A stretch of DNA of 64,000 bases, from NCBI GenBank assembly GCA_038562375.1, contig JBCFAY010000001.1:1-64000 (forward strand), in the 5' to 3' direction. The position numbers and the translations under genes are program-made. Source of the stretch: JBCFAY01 sp038562375. GTDB lineage: Bacteria > Bacillota > Clostridia > Christensenellales > CAG-138. The notes beneath the pieces are model-generated. The model was given only the letters and a program-made list of their open reading frames with translations. It made no database searches and had not been told where the DNA came from. Below are positions 36,856-44,991 of this stretch, in pieces (positions within the stretch are counted from its first letter, which is position 1; every line of letters begins with the position of its first letter).

Positions 36856-39327
36856 ATGCTCAACGCAACGGAGTACCTGGAGTATTCCTCCACGTTTTTG
36901 TCCAAGATGGACCTGTCTGTTTTCTTCCTATGCGGTGTGAACGGCTATCGGCTTGAGGGTTCCAGCCTGTATCTTGAGTGCAGCGCGGCCCTGCATCGGA
37001 AGGAAGCGGTGAAGTCCAGGACCAATCAATTGAACCGGCATTACATCGGGGATGGTGAGACGGAAAACGCCTGCCTGCGCCTCGATTTCATCGAGGGGGA
37101 TATCCTTCGGATACGGCTCGAGCGCGGCGAAGCGGTGCGGGAGCTCGAGCGCGCCATGCTCGTGGGCGCGCCCAAGGGCGCGGACGGCGCCAAAGTGCAG
37201 GATTCGGGCGAGGCGATCATTGCCTCCTGCGGGAAGCTTGTGGTGCAGATCGACAAGAACCCGTTCCATATGAAGGTCGGCACGATGGACGGCGCGGTGC
37301 TCTACGATCAATACACCGACGATATGCACTCGGTCACCAGCGATATCCGCCGGATGCAGTCCAACGAGTTCGTCGAGGATGAAGCTTTCCACAATATGCC
37401 CAAGCGCTACGCGGCGTTCGAGGTCTATCCCTTCGGATATGTGATCGACAATAAGACCGGGGAGATCTGCTATACCGAGGCGCTGCGCTCGAATTACCGG
37501 GAGGCGTTCTTCGGCTTCGGCGAGAGCTTCAGCAGCGCGAACAAAAGCGGCCAGAGGAAGCTGATCTGGATGATAAACCCCTTGGGCACCTCCTCCGCCA
37601 AAAGCTATAAGAACGTCCCGTTCTTCATGAGCAGCGCGGGCTACGGCCTGTACCTGAACTCCTCCCGCAAAAGCGTTTTCGATATGGGGAGCTATTTCTT
37701 CAAAACGCACACCGTCGCGAGCTTCGATACGCAGCTCGATCTTTTCTTCATCCCGGGCCCCGACTATGCCTCCATACTCAAGGGCTACTGCGATCTGACC
37801 GGCCATTGCATCAACGTTCCTCCCAAATGGAGCTTCGGCGTATGGATGGGCCGCAACTGCTACAGAACCCGCGGCGAGATCGAAGAAATCTGTGCCGAGC
37901 TGCGGCAGCGCGAGCTTCCCTGCGACGTCATCCACCTGGATTGGGATTATACCCGGGTGGAGACGCACGGCTTCGACTTCCTGTTCGATGAGCAGCGCTT
38001 CCCCGATCCCGCAAGTATGATCCGCTGGATGCGCGAGAGGCACTACCGCCTATCGCTGTGGCAGTTGCCCTACCTGAACAAAAATACCCCGATCTACGAT
38101 TACTGCCGGGAAAAGGGCTACTTCGCCCGCTTGCCCGAGGGCGTGGATCCGGATTCCGAGAATGTGGGCGTATTGGATTTTTCCAACCCCGAGACCGTGG
38201 CCTGGTACCAGGCGCAGCTGAAAAACCTGCTGCAGATGGGCGCATCCGTCATCAAGACCGACTTCGGCGAGAACGCCGACGCGGAATACCGCTATCGCTC
38301 GATCGACGGCGCGGACATGCACAATCTCTATCCGCTATTGTATAACAAGGCGGCCTACGAGGTCTGTGAGGAGGTCTGCGGCGAGGAGGCCCTGATTTGG
38401 GGCCGCAGCGCGTTCGCGGGCGCGCAGCGCTATCCGATGTACTGGGGCGGCGATTCCGACTCGGACTATTACGGCCTGTACCACTCCCTGCGCGGCGGCC
38501 TGTCGCTGGGCCTCACCGGGTTCCCCTTCTGGAGCCACGACGTGGGCGGCTATTTCGGCACGCCCGATCCCGACGTTTACATCCGCTGGGTACAGTTTGG
38601 AATGCTCTCCTCCCACGTGCGCTTCCACGGCACCACCGCCCGCGAGCCCTGGCACTACGGGGATGCAGCGGTGGACGTTTATCGCCGCTACGCCGCCATC
38701 CGCTACAGCCTGATCGAGTACCTATACGCCGAGGCGCATCACGCGGTAGAGGCCTGCACACCCATGATGCGGCATCTGGCGCTGGATTTTGGGGGCGATC
38801 CCACGGTACTTAACATCGACGATCAATACATGCTGGGCCGAAACGTGCTGGTTGCTGGCGTGTTTGACAATAATCCCGTCCGCCGCCTCTACCTGCCCGC
38901 GGGGCGCTGGCTCGACTGGCACACGAACGAAATCCTGGAGGGTTCGCGGTGGATCGACTATCCCGTTCCGCCCGAAATCATGCCGATCTTTTTGCGTTTC
39001 GGCACGGCCACTCCCCTGGTGGCGCCAAAGAACTACGTCGGCGAAAAACCGGACGAGTACATCCGCTGGAAAATACTTCCCGACGGCCGTCCGATCAAGG
39101 CCGAAGTCATGGGCGGCGACGGCCCCATCTGCCTTAGCGTCGGTCCGAACGCATCGGGATTGTCCGTCTCCATAGTAAACGGCGGGGCCCTGCAGCATAT
39201 TTTGGAAATTCACGGCGTAAACGCTCCCCGGGCGATCGCCGGCGGCGAGGTACGGCACTACGACGCCGAGGCTAAGATCCTTACGGTGCTAGCAGGCGCC
39301 GAGCAAACCGTGGACATCATCCTGTAA
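36856..39327 (+). CDS. Glycoside hydrolase family 31 protein (YicI-like)
   Basis: An 823-residue enzyme without signal peptide. The nucleophile is D469 in KTDFGE and the acid/base is D533 in YWGGDSDSD; both fit the YicI alpha-xylosidase layout, as do VPPKWSFGVWMG and GRSAFAGAQRYP. The substrate loop that in YicI reads FWMKAFQWCDFEWD differs here (WDYTRVETHGFDFLF), so specificity may not be for xylosides. The Trp/Arg-rich sulfoquinovosidase signature is absent. It should remove a terminal alpha-linked sugar from an imported oligosaccharide and feed the isomerase-kinase-aldolase genes before it. Confidence 0.93.
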   Translation: MLNATEYLEYSSTFLSKMDLSVFFLCGVNGYRLEGSSLYLECSAALHRKEAVKSRTNQLNRHYIGDGETENACLRLDFIEGDILRIRLERGEAVRELERAMLVGAPKGADGAKVQDSGEAIIASCGKLVVQIDKNPFHMKVGTMDGAVLYDQYTDDMHSVTSDIRRMQSNEFVEDEAFHNMPKRYAAFEVYPFGYVIDNKTGEICYTEALRSNYREAFFGFGESFSSANKSGQRKLIWMINPLGTSSAKSYKNVPFFMSSAGYGLYLNSSRKSVFDMGSYFFKTHTVASFDTQLDLFFIPGPDYASILKGYCDLTGHCINVPPKWSFGVWMGRNCYRTRGEIEEICAELRQRELPCDVIHLDWDYTRVETHGFDFLFDEQRFPDPASMIRWMRERHYRLSLWQLPYLNKNTPIYDYCREKGYFARLPEGVDPDSENVGVLDFSNPETVAWYQAQLKNLLQMGASVIKTDFGENADAEYRYRSIDGADMHNLYPLLYNKAAYEVCEEVCGEEALIWGRSAFAGAQRYPMYWGGDSDSDYYGLYHSLRGGLSLGLTGFPFWSHDVGGYFGTPDPDVYIRWVQFGMLSSHVRFHGTTAREPWHYGDAAVDVYRRYAAIRYSLIEYLYAEAHHAVEACTPMMRHLALDFGGDPTVLNIDDQYMLGRNVLVAGVFDNNPVRRLYLPAGRWLDWHTNEILEGSRWIDYPVPPEIMPIFLRFGTATPLVAPKNYVGEKPDEYIRWKILPDGRPIKAEVMGGDGPICLSVGPNASGLSVSIVNGGALQHILEIHGVNAPRAIAGGEVRHYDAEAKILTVLAGAEQTVDIIL

Positions 39328-39348
39328 CCAAACACGGGGGCTTCTCAA

Positions 39349-40734
39349 ATGAATACGGCTGTCGATTCCATCATCTGTGGCCTTACGGACGAGATCGTCT
39401 CCGACGTGCGGCAGACAATCCGTTTTAGAAGCGTCCGCGGGCCCGCGGCAGGCCGCGGCGCTCCGTTTGGCGAAGAGATAAAGCAATGCCTCGACTATGT
39501 GCTCAACCTCGCCAAAACCATGGGATTCGCCGTAAAAAATCTCGACGGATATGCGGGCGTCATCGACTACGACTGCGGCTGCGATGAGACGTTCGGCGTC
39601 CTGTGCCATCTGGATGTGGTCCCGGCGGGCAGCGGCTGGATTCACGATCCGTTCGCCGCGCAGATGGGCGGCAAACGCATCTACGGCCGCGGCGCGCTGG
39701 ACAATAAGGGGCCTGCCCTGTCCAGCCTCTACGCGCTCCATTCCGTCAAGCGCGCGGGCGTTCCCCTCCGCCGCAACGTCCGGATCATTCTTGGCTGCGA
39801 TGAGGAGACCGGCTGGCAGTGCATGGAGCACTACAGGTCCGTCGAGCCGCTGCCCGACCTCGCGATCTCCCCCGATGCGAAATATCCGCTCATCTGGTCC
39901 GAAAAAAATGTCTTGCAGGCATCCTACGCGAAGAAATTCTCCTCCCGCATCACCGCGGACGCGGGTACGATGCCCAATGTCGTGCCCGGCGAAGCCCGCT
40001 GCCGCATTCCCCTTGCGCCCGAATCGGTTTGTGCCGCCGCTTCCGCGGTCGAGGCCGAAACGGGCTGCACCGTCTTGCTGAACGCCGAGGGCGTGGGCGC
40101 ACGGATACTGGTGCGGGGCGCTTCGGCGCATGCGTCCCGACCGGAGCAGGGCAACAATGCCGCGGCGGCGCTGTTATCCCTCCTCGCGAGGCTCCCGCTG
40201 GGCTCGGACAGCGACATGGCGAACGCCCTGGCCGAGCGTTTTTGCGACGATCTGAACGGCCAATGGATCGGAATCGATCACGCCGATGAGACGGGGCGCA
40301 CCAGCATGAATCTGGGCATCCTCCGCTGGAATGAGGCGGGGATCGAGCGGCTGACCGTCGACACCCGCTTCCCGTTCTCCCTTTCCATCGATATGGCCCA
40401 AAAGGCGCTGGAAGAAGCGCTTCTGCCGCTCGGCTTCCTCCCGCTCGGAACGTACCAAAAGGCAATTCACATCGTGCCGAGGGAAAGCGAACTCGTGACG
40501 ACGCTCCTGGACGTTTACGAGCGCCGCGCGGGCGCGCGGCTTGAACCTATCGCCGACGGCAGCATCACCTATGCCCGAACCATTCCGAACGCCGTCGCTT
40601 TCGGCTGCGGAAGGCCGGGGCGGGGCGAATGCATTCACATGCCCGAGGAGCACATCACGGTGGAAGACCTCATGTTTAACACCCACATGCTCGCCGACGC
40701 CATACTCGCGCTCGCCGGGGATCAACCGGCCTGA
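39349..40734 (+). CDS. M20-family dipeptidase (PepV-like)
   Basis: A 461-residue metallopeptidase of the PepV/Xaa-His dipeptidase group. Zinc ligands and catalytic residues are visible in LCHLDVVPAGSGW, GRGALDNKGPA and GCDEETGWQCMEHY, with a lid domain in the middle (VRGASAHASRPEQGNNAAAALL). It hydrolyses dipeptides in the cytoplasm. It starts 21 bases after the GH31 gene and is followed by the epimerase gene, so it is embedded in a sugar operon, which is unusual; an acylated or amide-linked sugar derivative as substrate is conceivable. Confidence 0.9.
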   Translation: MNTAVDSIICGLTDEIVSDVRQTIRFRSVRGPAAGRGAPFGEEIKQCLDYVLNLAKTMGFAVKNLDGYAGVIDYDCGCDETFGVLCHLDVVPAGSGWIHDPFAAQMGGKRIYGRGALDNKGPALSSLYALHSVKRAGVPLRRNVRIILGCDEETGWQCMEHYRSVEPLPDLAISPDAKYPLIWSEKNVLQASYAKKFSSRITADAGTMPNVVPGEARCRIPLAPESVCAAASAVEAETGCTVLLNAEGVGARILVRGASAHASRPEQGNNAAAALLSLLARLPLGSDSDMANALAERFCDDLNGQWIGIDHADETGRTSMNLGILRWNEAGIERLTVDTRFPFSLSIDMAQKALEEALLPLGFLPLGTYQKAIHIVPRESELVTTLLDVYERRAGARLEPIADGSITYARTIPNAVAFGCGRPGRGECIHMPEEHITVEDLMFNTHMLADAILALAGDQPA

Positions 40735-40887
40735 ACCAAAGGCCGCTCGCTATGAGACTTTGCGCCGCCCCGAAAGATCGAAGAAGATGAAAGGGATATC
40801 CCTTTTGATATTTACGCCGATCCCTGCCGAACGCAGAGGACGGAACGCTTTGAACGGAACCGGTAATAGATCGGAAGGAACAGACAC

Positions 40888-41976
40888 ATGCTGATCGAAC
40901 ATTTTGGAACGCTCGCGGACGGTTCGTCCGTGCGCCGCTATACGCTCAGGAACGCTTCGGGGATGTCCGCACAGATTCTCGATTACGGCTGCATCCTGTC
41001 CTCGCTTTGCGTGCCCGATCGCTTCGGCAGCGTAAAAGATGTGGTGCAGGGCTACGACCGCCTCGAGTACTATGCGCAGGACATCACGCTGTGCGGCGCG
41101 CTGGTGGGGCGGCATGCGAACCGCATCGCCTACGGCAGGTTCTCTCTGGACGGCCGGGAATATCGCCTGCCCTGCACCTATGACGTTCACCACATGCATG
41201 GCGGCCAAACGGGCTTTCAAAGGCGGCTCTTTGAATATGTCCCGGAAGAAAATCCCCTTAGGCTGACGCTTGCGCGCTGTTCGCCGGACGGCGAAGAAGG
41301 ATATCCCGGCAACCTTGAGGTCACGGTGCGCTATGAACTGACCGAGGACAATAAGCTGCTTCTAAGCTATGCCGCGCGGTGCGATCAGCCCACGCCGGTC
41401 AACCTGACCAACCATTCCTATTTCAATCTTTCGGGCGACCTGTGCTCGAGCATCCTCTCCCACCGCCTATGGCTCGCTTCCGAAAGCTTTGTTGAAAGCG
41501 ACTCTACCGGATTGCCTGCAGGCGGACGTCCGGTCGAAGGCACGCCGTTTGACTTTCGCGCGCCCGCCCTGATCGGCGACAGGCTGGCGATCGCCCATCC
41601 CCAAACGCGGCAGGTCGGCGGTTACGACCAGTATTTCCCGGCGCAGCCTTCCCGTCCGGGAGGCCCCTCTGCCATGCTGTACTCGCCGGACTCGGGGATA
41701 TGCCTCTGCGTATATAGCGACCAGCCTGGGCTGCAGCTGTACAGCAGCAACAGGGGATTCTCCCTCCCCGGAAAAGAAGGGAAGGTTTACCCCCGTCACA
41801 GCGCGCTGTGCCTGGAAAGCCAGCATATCGCCAACAGCATGAATATCGATGGTTTCCCCTCCTCCATATTGCCCGCGAACACGCTTTACCGGCAGGATAC
41901 GATATGGGAATTCGGCATCGGAGAGCGCGACTGTTTCTATGGAAACGGCGCAAGGCTTTCAGGCGGCGGGGAGTGA
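40888..41976 (+). CDS. galM: Aldose 1-epimerase (mutarotase)
   Basis: A 362-residue enzyme that interconverts alpha and beta anomers of aldoses. Active-site regions are HHMHGGQTGFQRRLFE, TNHSYFNLSG (general acid His) and PRHSALCLESQHIANSMN (general base Glu). The length matches GalM. It lies 153 bases after the dipeptidase and closes the rightward operon. A mutarotase fits the anomer released by the retaining GH31 enzyme, to supply the form used by the isomerase. Symbol by family; the sugar need not be galactose. Confidence 0.92.
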   Translation: MLIEHFGTLADGSSVRRYTLRNASGMSAQILDYGCILSSLCVPDRFGSVKDVVQGYDRLEYYAQDITLCGALVGRHANRIAYGRFSLDGREYRLPCTYDVHHMHGGQTGFQRRLFEYVPEENPLRLTLARCSPDGEEGYPGNLEVTVRYELTEDNKLLLSYAARCDQPTPVNLTNHSYFNLSGDLCSSILSHRLWLASESFVESDSTGLPAGGRPVEGTPFDFRAPALIGDRLAIAHPQTRQVGGYDQYFPAQPSRPGGPSAMLYSPDSGICLCVYSDQPGLQLYSSNRGFSLPGKEGKVYPRHSALCLESQHIANSMNIDGFPSSILPANTLYRQDTIWEFGIGERDCFYGNGARLSGGGE

Positions 41977-42080
41977 GCAAAATAAGCGGGATGCGCCGAT
42001 CCTCCGCAACAATGCGGACCGCAGCCGAAATACCGGCGGCGGTTGATCGTATAAGCTCCCGGCATTGATGCAAAAAACAA

Positions 42081-42103
42081 GGGATGGGCTAATTGCCCAT
42101 CCC
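42081..42103 (-). terminator. Terminator-like hairpin at the left end of the hairpin array
   Basis: GGGATGGGC and GCCCATCCC pair perfectly around TAATT. On the minus strand it is followed by TTGTTTTTT, so it could end transcription coming from msmX. On the plus strand (after galM) no T tract follows. Confidence 0.6.
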
Positions 42104-42108
42104 TCAGC

Positions 42109-42540
42109 CTGTCGAAAAAGTACCTGCGGTACTTTTTCGAGAATTACAGGAACAACCTGTGCCTACGGCACGGACGGTTGTTCCTGCAAGGAAAGCCTTG
42201 CACTGCAAGTTTCCGACGGCCCTCAGGCCTAGTGCCGCGACCTCTATTTGTCGCCAACGGCGACATCAGTGGCACCCGAAGGGTGAAGGCGTCTCCCGCC
42301 GAAGGGCCGCCGCCACCGCACATGTGCCCCAGGGCATCCTCTCTTGCCGCTTGCGCGGCAATTCACCTTGTTCGCTGGCAGCGGTTGGAAGTCTCCGGGG
42401 GGCGGAGCCGAGGCGCCGCCAGTGGCGGATGAAGCAAGGCGGAAGCCCAGTGAGCAAAGGAGTATTGCGACTTAAGAAGCAATACGACTATTGCGAACTG
42501 TGGTCTTCGGCCCCCGAACCCCCAATGGGATTGTTGACAG
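42109..42540. repeat. Hairpin-rich element with short terminal inverted repeats
   Basis: A succession of perfect hairpins with tiny loops: TCGAAAAAGTACC/GGTACTTTTTCGA with a 3-base loop (42112-42140); CAGGAACAACC/GGTTGTTCCTG enclosing GTGCC/GGCAC (42147-42186); TGCAAGG/CCTTGCA (42185-42202); then TCGCC/GGCGA, CACCC/GGGTG, GCCGC/GCGGC and others up to about 42.42 kb. The ends carry CTGTC (42109) and GACAG (42536-42540), with TTGACAG on the right and CTGTCGA on the left. It resembles a non-autonomous interspersed element or a structured RNA; no transposase is present. Confidence 0.55.
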
Positions 42541-42557
42541 TTTAAGTAACTGCTTTT

Positions 42558-43772
42558 CTATACCTCCACGATATTCATGCCGCTTGCCGGATCGAACAGA
42601 TGCATCCTCGCGGGAATGAACGTGAAGTTGATCTCTTTGATGTGCGCTGCGTCCGGGCAGTATTCTTCCAGGCTTTCCGGGGTCGCAACCCGCAGCACGG
42701 CGCTTGTGCCCTCGACGTCCACATGCAGGTGCATTTCGCTTCCCATGAGTTCGGAAAGCTCCACGCGGCCCTTGATGCTGTTTTTCGCACCGGGCTTTGC
42801 AAGCGCGATATGCTCCGGCCGCACGCCCAGGACAACGTCGCAGGACGCCTGTTTTTTCTCCCTGAGAATCCGCTGCTCCCGCTGCTCAAGCTCAAATACG
42901 TCGCCGAGCGCCTCAACAGCATATCCGCCGTCCTTCTCCACAAGCTTTGCCTGGAAGCAGTTCATCTGCGGCGTGCCGATGAAACATGCCACAAAAAGGT
43001 TGGCGGGATGGTTGAATACCTGCTGCGGCGTGCCGATCTGCTGCACGAAGCCGTCCTTCATGACGACGATACGATCGCCCAGCGTCATCGCCTCGGTTTG
43101 ATCGTGGGTCACGTAGATAAACGTCGTATCGATGCGCTGACGCAGCTTGATGAGTTCGGCGCGCATCTGGTTCCTCAGCTTGGCGTCGAGGTTGGAGAGG
43201 GGCTCATCCATGAGGAATACCTTGGGTTCCCGCACGATGGCGCGCCCGATGGCAATCCTCTGGCGCTGCCCGCCGGAGAGCGCCTTCGGCTTACGCTCCA
43301 GCAGTTCCGTGATGCTGAGGATCTCCGCCGCCTGCAGGACCTTTTCATGGATGACTTCTTTTTTGACCTTACGCAGCTTCAGGCCGAACGCCATGTTCTC
43401 GTAAGCGGTCATATGCGGATACAGCGCGTAGTTTTGGAACACCATCGCGATGTCCCTGTCCTTGGGAGCAGCATCGTTCACCAGCTTGTCGCCGATGTAG
43501 ATCTCCCCATCCGTGATCTCCTCGAGGCCCGCTATCATGCGCAGTGTGGTCGATTTACCGCAGCCTGACGGGCCTACAAGCACCACAAACTCCTTGTCCT
43601 CGACCTCAAGGTCGAAGTCCTGAACCGCCACAACGCCCTGCTCCGTGATCTGAAGGTTGGGCCGGTTCTCCTGATCGCCTGCCTTTTCGGCTTGTCCCTT
43701 TTTGGCGGCCTTTTTCTGGACGCTGTCACAGGGATAAACCTTCTTGACGCCTTTGAGTGTTACGCTTGCCAT
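42558..43772 (-). CDS. Multiple-sugar ABC transporter ATPase (MsmX/UgpC type)
   Basis: A 404-residue CUT1 ATPase. Walker A is GPSGCGKST, the signature is LSGGQRQR, the switch is THDQTEAM, and the C-terminal TOBE-type regulatory domain is complete (VVLGVRPEHIALAKPG). Between the first strand (VKKVYP) and the next (VVAVQDFDLEVEDKEF) there is a charged insert of about 35 residues (KKAAKKGQAEKAGDQENRP) not usual in MsmX. It stands alone with no permease gene beside it. MsmX proteins serve several importers in trans, so it probably powers the ATPase-less sugar importer at 28-31 kb. Confidence 0.93.
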   Translation of the reverse strand: MASVTLKGVKKVYPCDSVQKKAAKKGQAEKAGDQENRPNLQITEQGVVAVQDFDLEVEDKEFVVLVGPSGCGKSTTLRMIAGLEEITDGEIYIGDKLVNDAAPKDRDIAMVFQNYALYPHMTAYENMAFGLKLRKVKKEVIHEKVLQAAEILSITELLERKPKALSGGQRQRIAIGRAIVREPKVFLMDEPLSNLDAKLRNQMRAELIKLRQRIDTTFIYVTHDQTEAMTLGDRIVVMKDGFVQQIGTPQQVFNHPANLFVACFIGTPQMNCFQAKLVEKDGGYAVEALGDVFELEQREQRILREKKQASCDVVLGVRPEHIALAKPGAKNSIKGRVELSELMGSEMHLHVDVEGTSAVLRVATPESLEEYCPDAAHIKEINFTFIPARMHLFDPASGMNIVEV

Positions 43773-44049
43773 ACTTCACTGGCTTCAATGGATGTGCATT
43801 CGCAACCATCCACCTCACGCACCCCCGCAACGGGGGGAGCGCTTTTACGACAGGTCTCCACGCTGCCGCACCGCAAGCCATAGCGGAAAACAATGAGCCT
43901 CCTTTTTTATAGCGTCCTCCGGCTAGCTTGGTGGAGTAGCCGGATTCCGCCTTATTTGGGCGTATTCGCCCAAATTTCATCCGCATTCCCGTTCATGGAA
44001 CAAAAGATACGCATCCAATCCATGGCTTCATTTTTATACAAAACCCCGG
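43773..44049. other. Hairpin-containing region upstream of msmX
   Basis: The 277 bases hold several inverted repeats: CCCCCG/CGGGGG with a CAA loop (about 43830-43844), CCGGCTA/TAGCCGG around 11 bases (about 43919-43943) and ATTTGGGCG/CGCCCAAAT around 4 bases (about 43956-43977). On the minus strand an AAAAGGAGG sequence near 43905 is not followed by a believable gene. The region must hold the msmX promoter, which I could not pinpoint. Confidence 0.5.
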
Positions 44050-44991
44050 TTATTTCCCTTCGGGCAGATAGGGGATCGCCCAGCTCTTCGGGGAAACCCC
44101 TGCGCCCATCGCTAAAAGCGCGACGAGCGTCACCGCGTACGGGAACATCAGCATGACCTGATAGGGGATGTTGAGCCCGAGCGCCTGGATGTTGAGCTGC
44201 AGCGTGTCCGCAAACCCGAACAGCAGCGCGCCGAGCGCCGCGCCGACGGGATGGAATTTGCCGAATATGACCGCCGCAAACGCGATATAGCCGCGGCCCG
44301 CGACCAGGTTATCGACGTAGATGTTCATGCCGCAAACGCTCAGCGCCGCTCCCGCAAGCCCCGCCAGCGCGCCGGAATAGAGCATGCAGGCGTAGCGGAT
44401 CGGGATCACGCGGATGCCCATCGTGCTCGCCGCCTTCGGGTTCTCGCCGACGGAGCGGATCTTCAGACCGATCGTCGTCTTATAGAACACGAACCATGTG
44501 ATCGGGATCAGCAGTATTCCCAGATAGGTCAGGATGTGCTGCGTGAACAGCGCCTCGCCGATAAAAGGGATCTGGCTTAATCCCGGGATCGCGATCGCCG
44601 AGAGGCCGGGGCACTTGAAGTTCGTGGTGGTGTTGCCGAAGAGCGCCCTCAGCAGCGTGCCCATCAGGCCGGCGCAGAGGATGTTGATGGCGACCGCCAC
44701 CACCGCCTGGTTCAGCCCCAGCGAGATGCAGCAAAACGAATGCAGCAGGGCCACCAGCATCGCGGCGATCACCGCGATCAAGAGCCCCAGCCACGCGTTT
44801 CCGGTAAAGTACGCGCCGATGAACCCGAAGAACGCGCCGGCGAGCATCATGCCCTCCAACGCCATGTTCAGCACGCCGCTGCGTTCGGCGACCACGTCGC
44901 CCATGCACGCGAGTATCAGCGGCGAGGACAAGCGGAACATCGATTGATAAAACGCGGTCGTTGTTAATATACCGCCCAGCTGTACTAACAT
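44050..44991 (-). CDS. ABC transporter permease, BMP/nucleoside type (second system, NupQ-like)
   Basis: A 313-residue permease resembling the 305-residue protein at 9.1 kb. Marks are SSPLILACMGDVVAERSGVLNMALEGMMLAGA and IRSVGENPKAASTMGI. It is the last gene of the second BMP operon, abutting the larger permease (the two share one base). It forms half of the membrane channel; probable substrates are purine or pyrimidine nucleosides. Confidence 0.92.
   Translation of the reverse strand: MLVQLGGILTTTAFYQSMFRLSSPLILACMGDVVAERSGVLNMALEGMMLAGAFFGFIGAYFTGNAWLGLLIAVIAAMLVALLHSFCCISLGLNQAVVAVAINILCAGLMGTLLRALFGNTTTNFKCPGLSAIAIPGLSQIPFIGEALFTQHILTYLGILLIPITWFVFYKTTIGLKIRSVGENPKAASTMGIRVIPIRYACMLYSGALAGLAGAALSVCGMNIYVDNLVAGRGYIAFAAVIFGKFHPVGAALGALLFGFADTLQLNIQALGLNIPYQVMLMFPYAVTLVALLAMGAGVSPKSWAIPYLPEGK

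Larger units (their letters stand above)
41977..42557. other. Non-coding interval holding a hairpin-rich element
   Basis: The 581 bases between galM and msmX contain no convincing gene. A 150-codon open frame (42093-42545) crosses it but consists of successive inverted repeats. The first 100 bases are plain sequence; the rest is the hairpin array described separately. Confidence 0.7.

Noticed and set aside
24019..41976. Sulfoquinovose degradation pathway (GH31, mutarotase, isomerase, PfkB kinase, aldolase)
   Set aside because: The gene classes match a sulfo-EMP-like set, but the GH31 protein is YicI-like and lacks the Trp/Arg-rich segment that binds the sulfonate in sulfoquinovosidases, and there is no sulfolactaldehyde reductase or sulfonate exporter. 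GH38 mannosidase also points elsewhere.
42093..42545. 150-codon open frame in the hairpin array
   Set aside because: Its sequence is a translation of successive inverted repeats, has no ribosome site and no recognisable domain.
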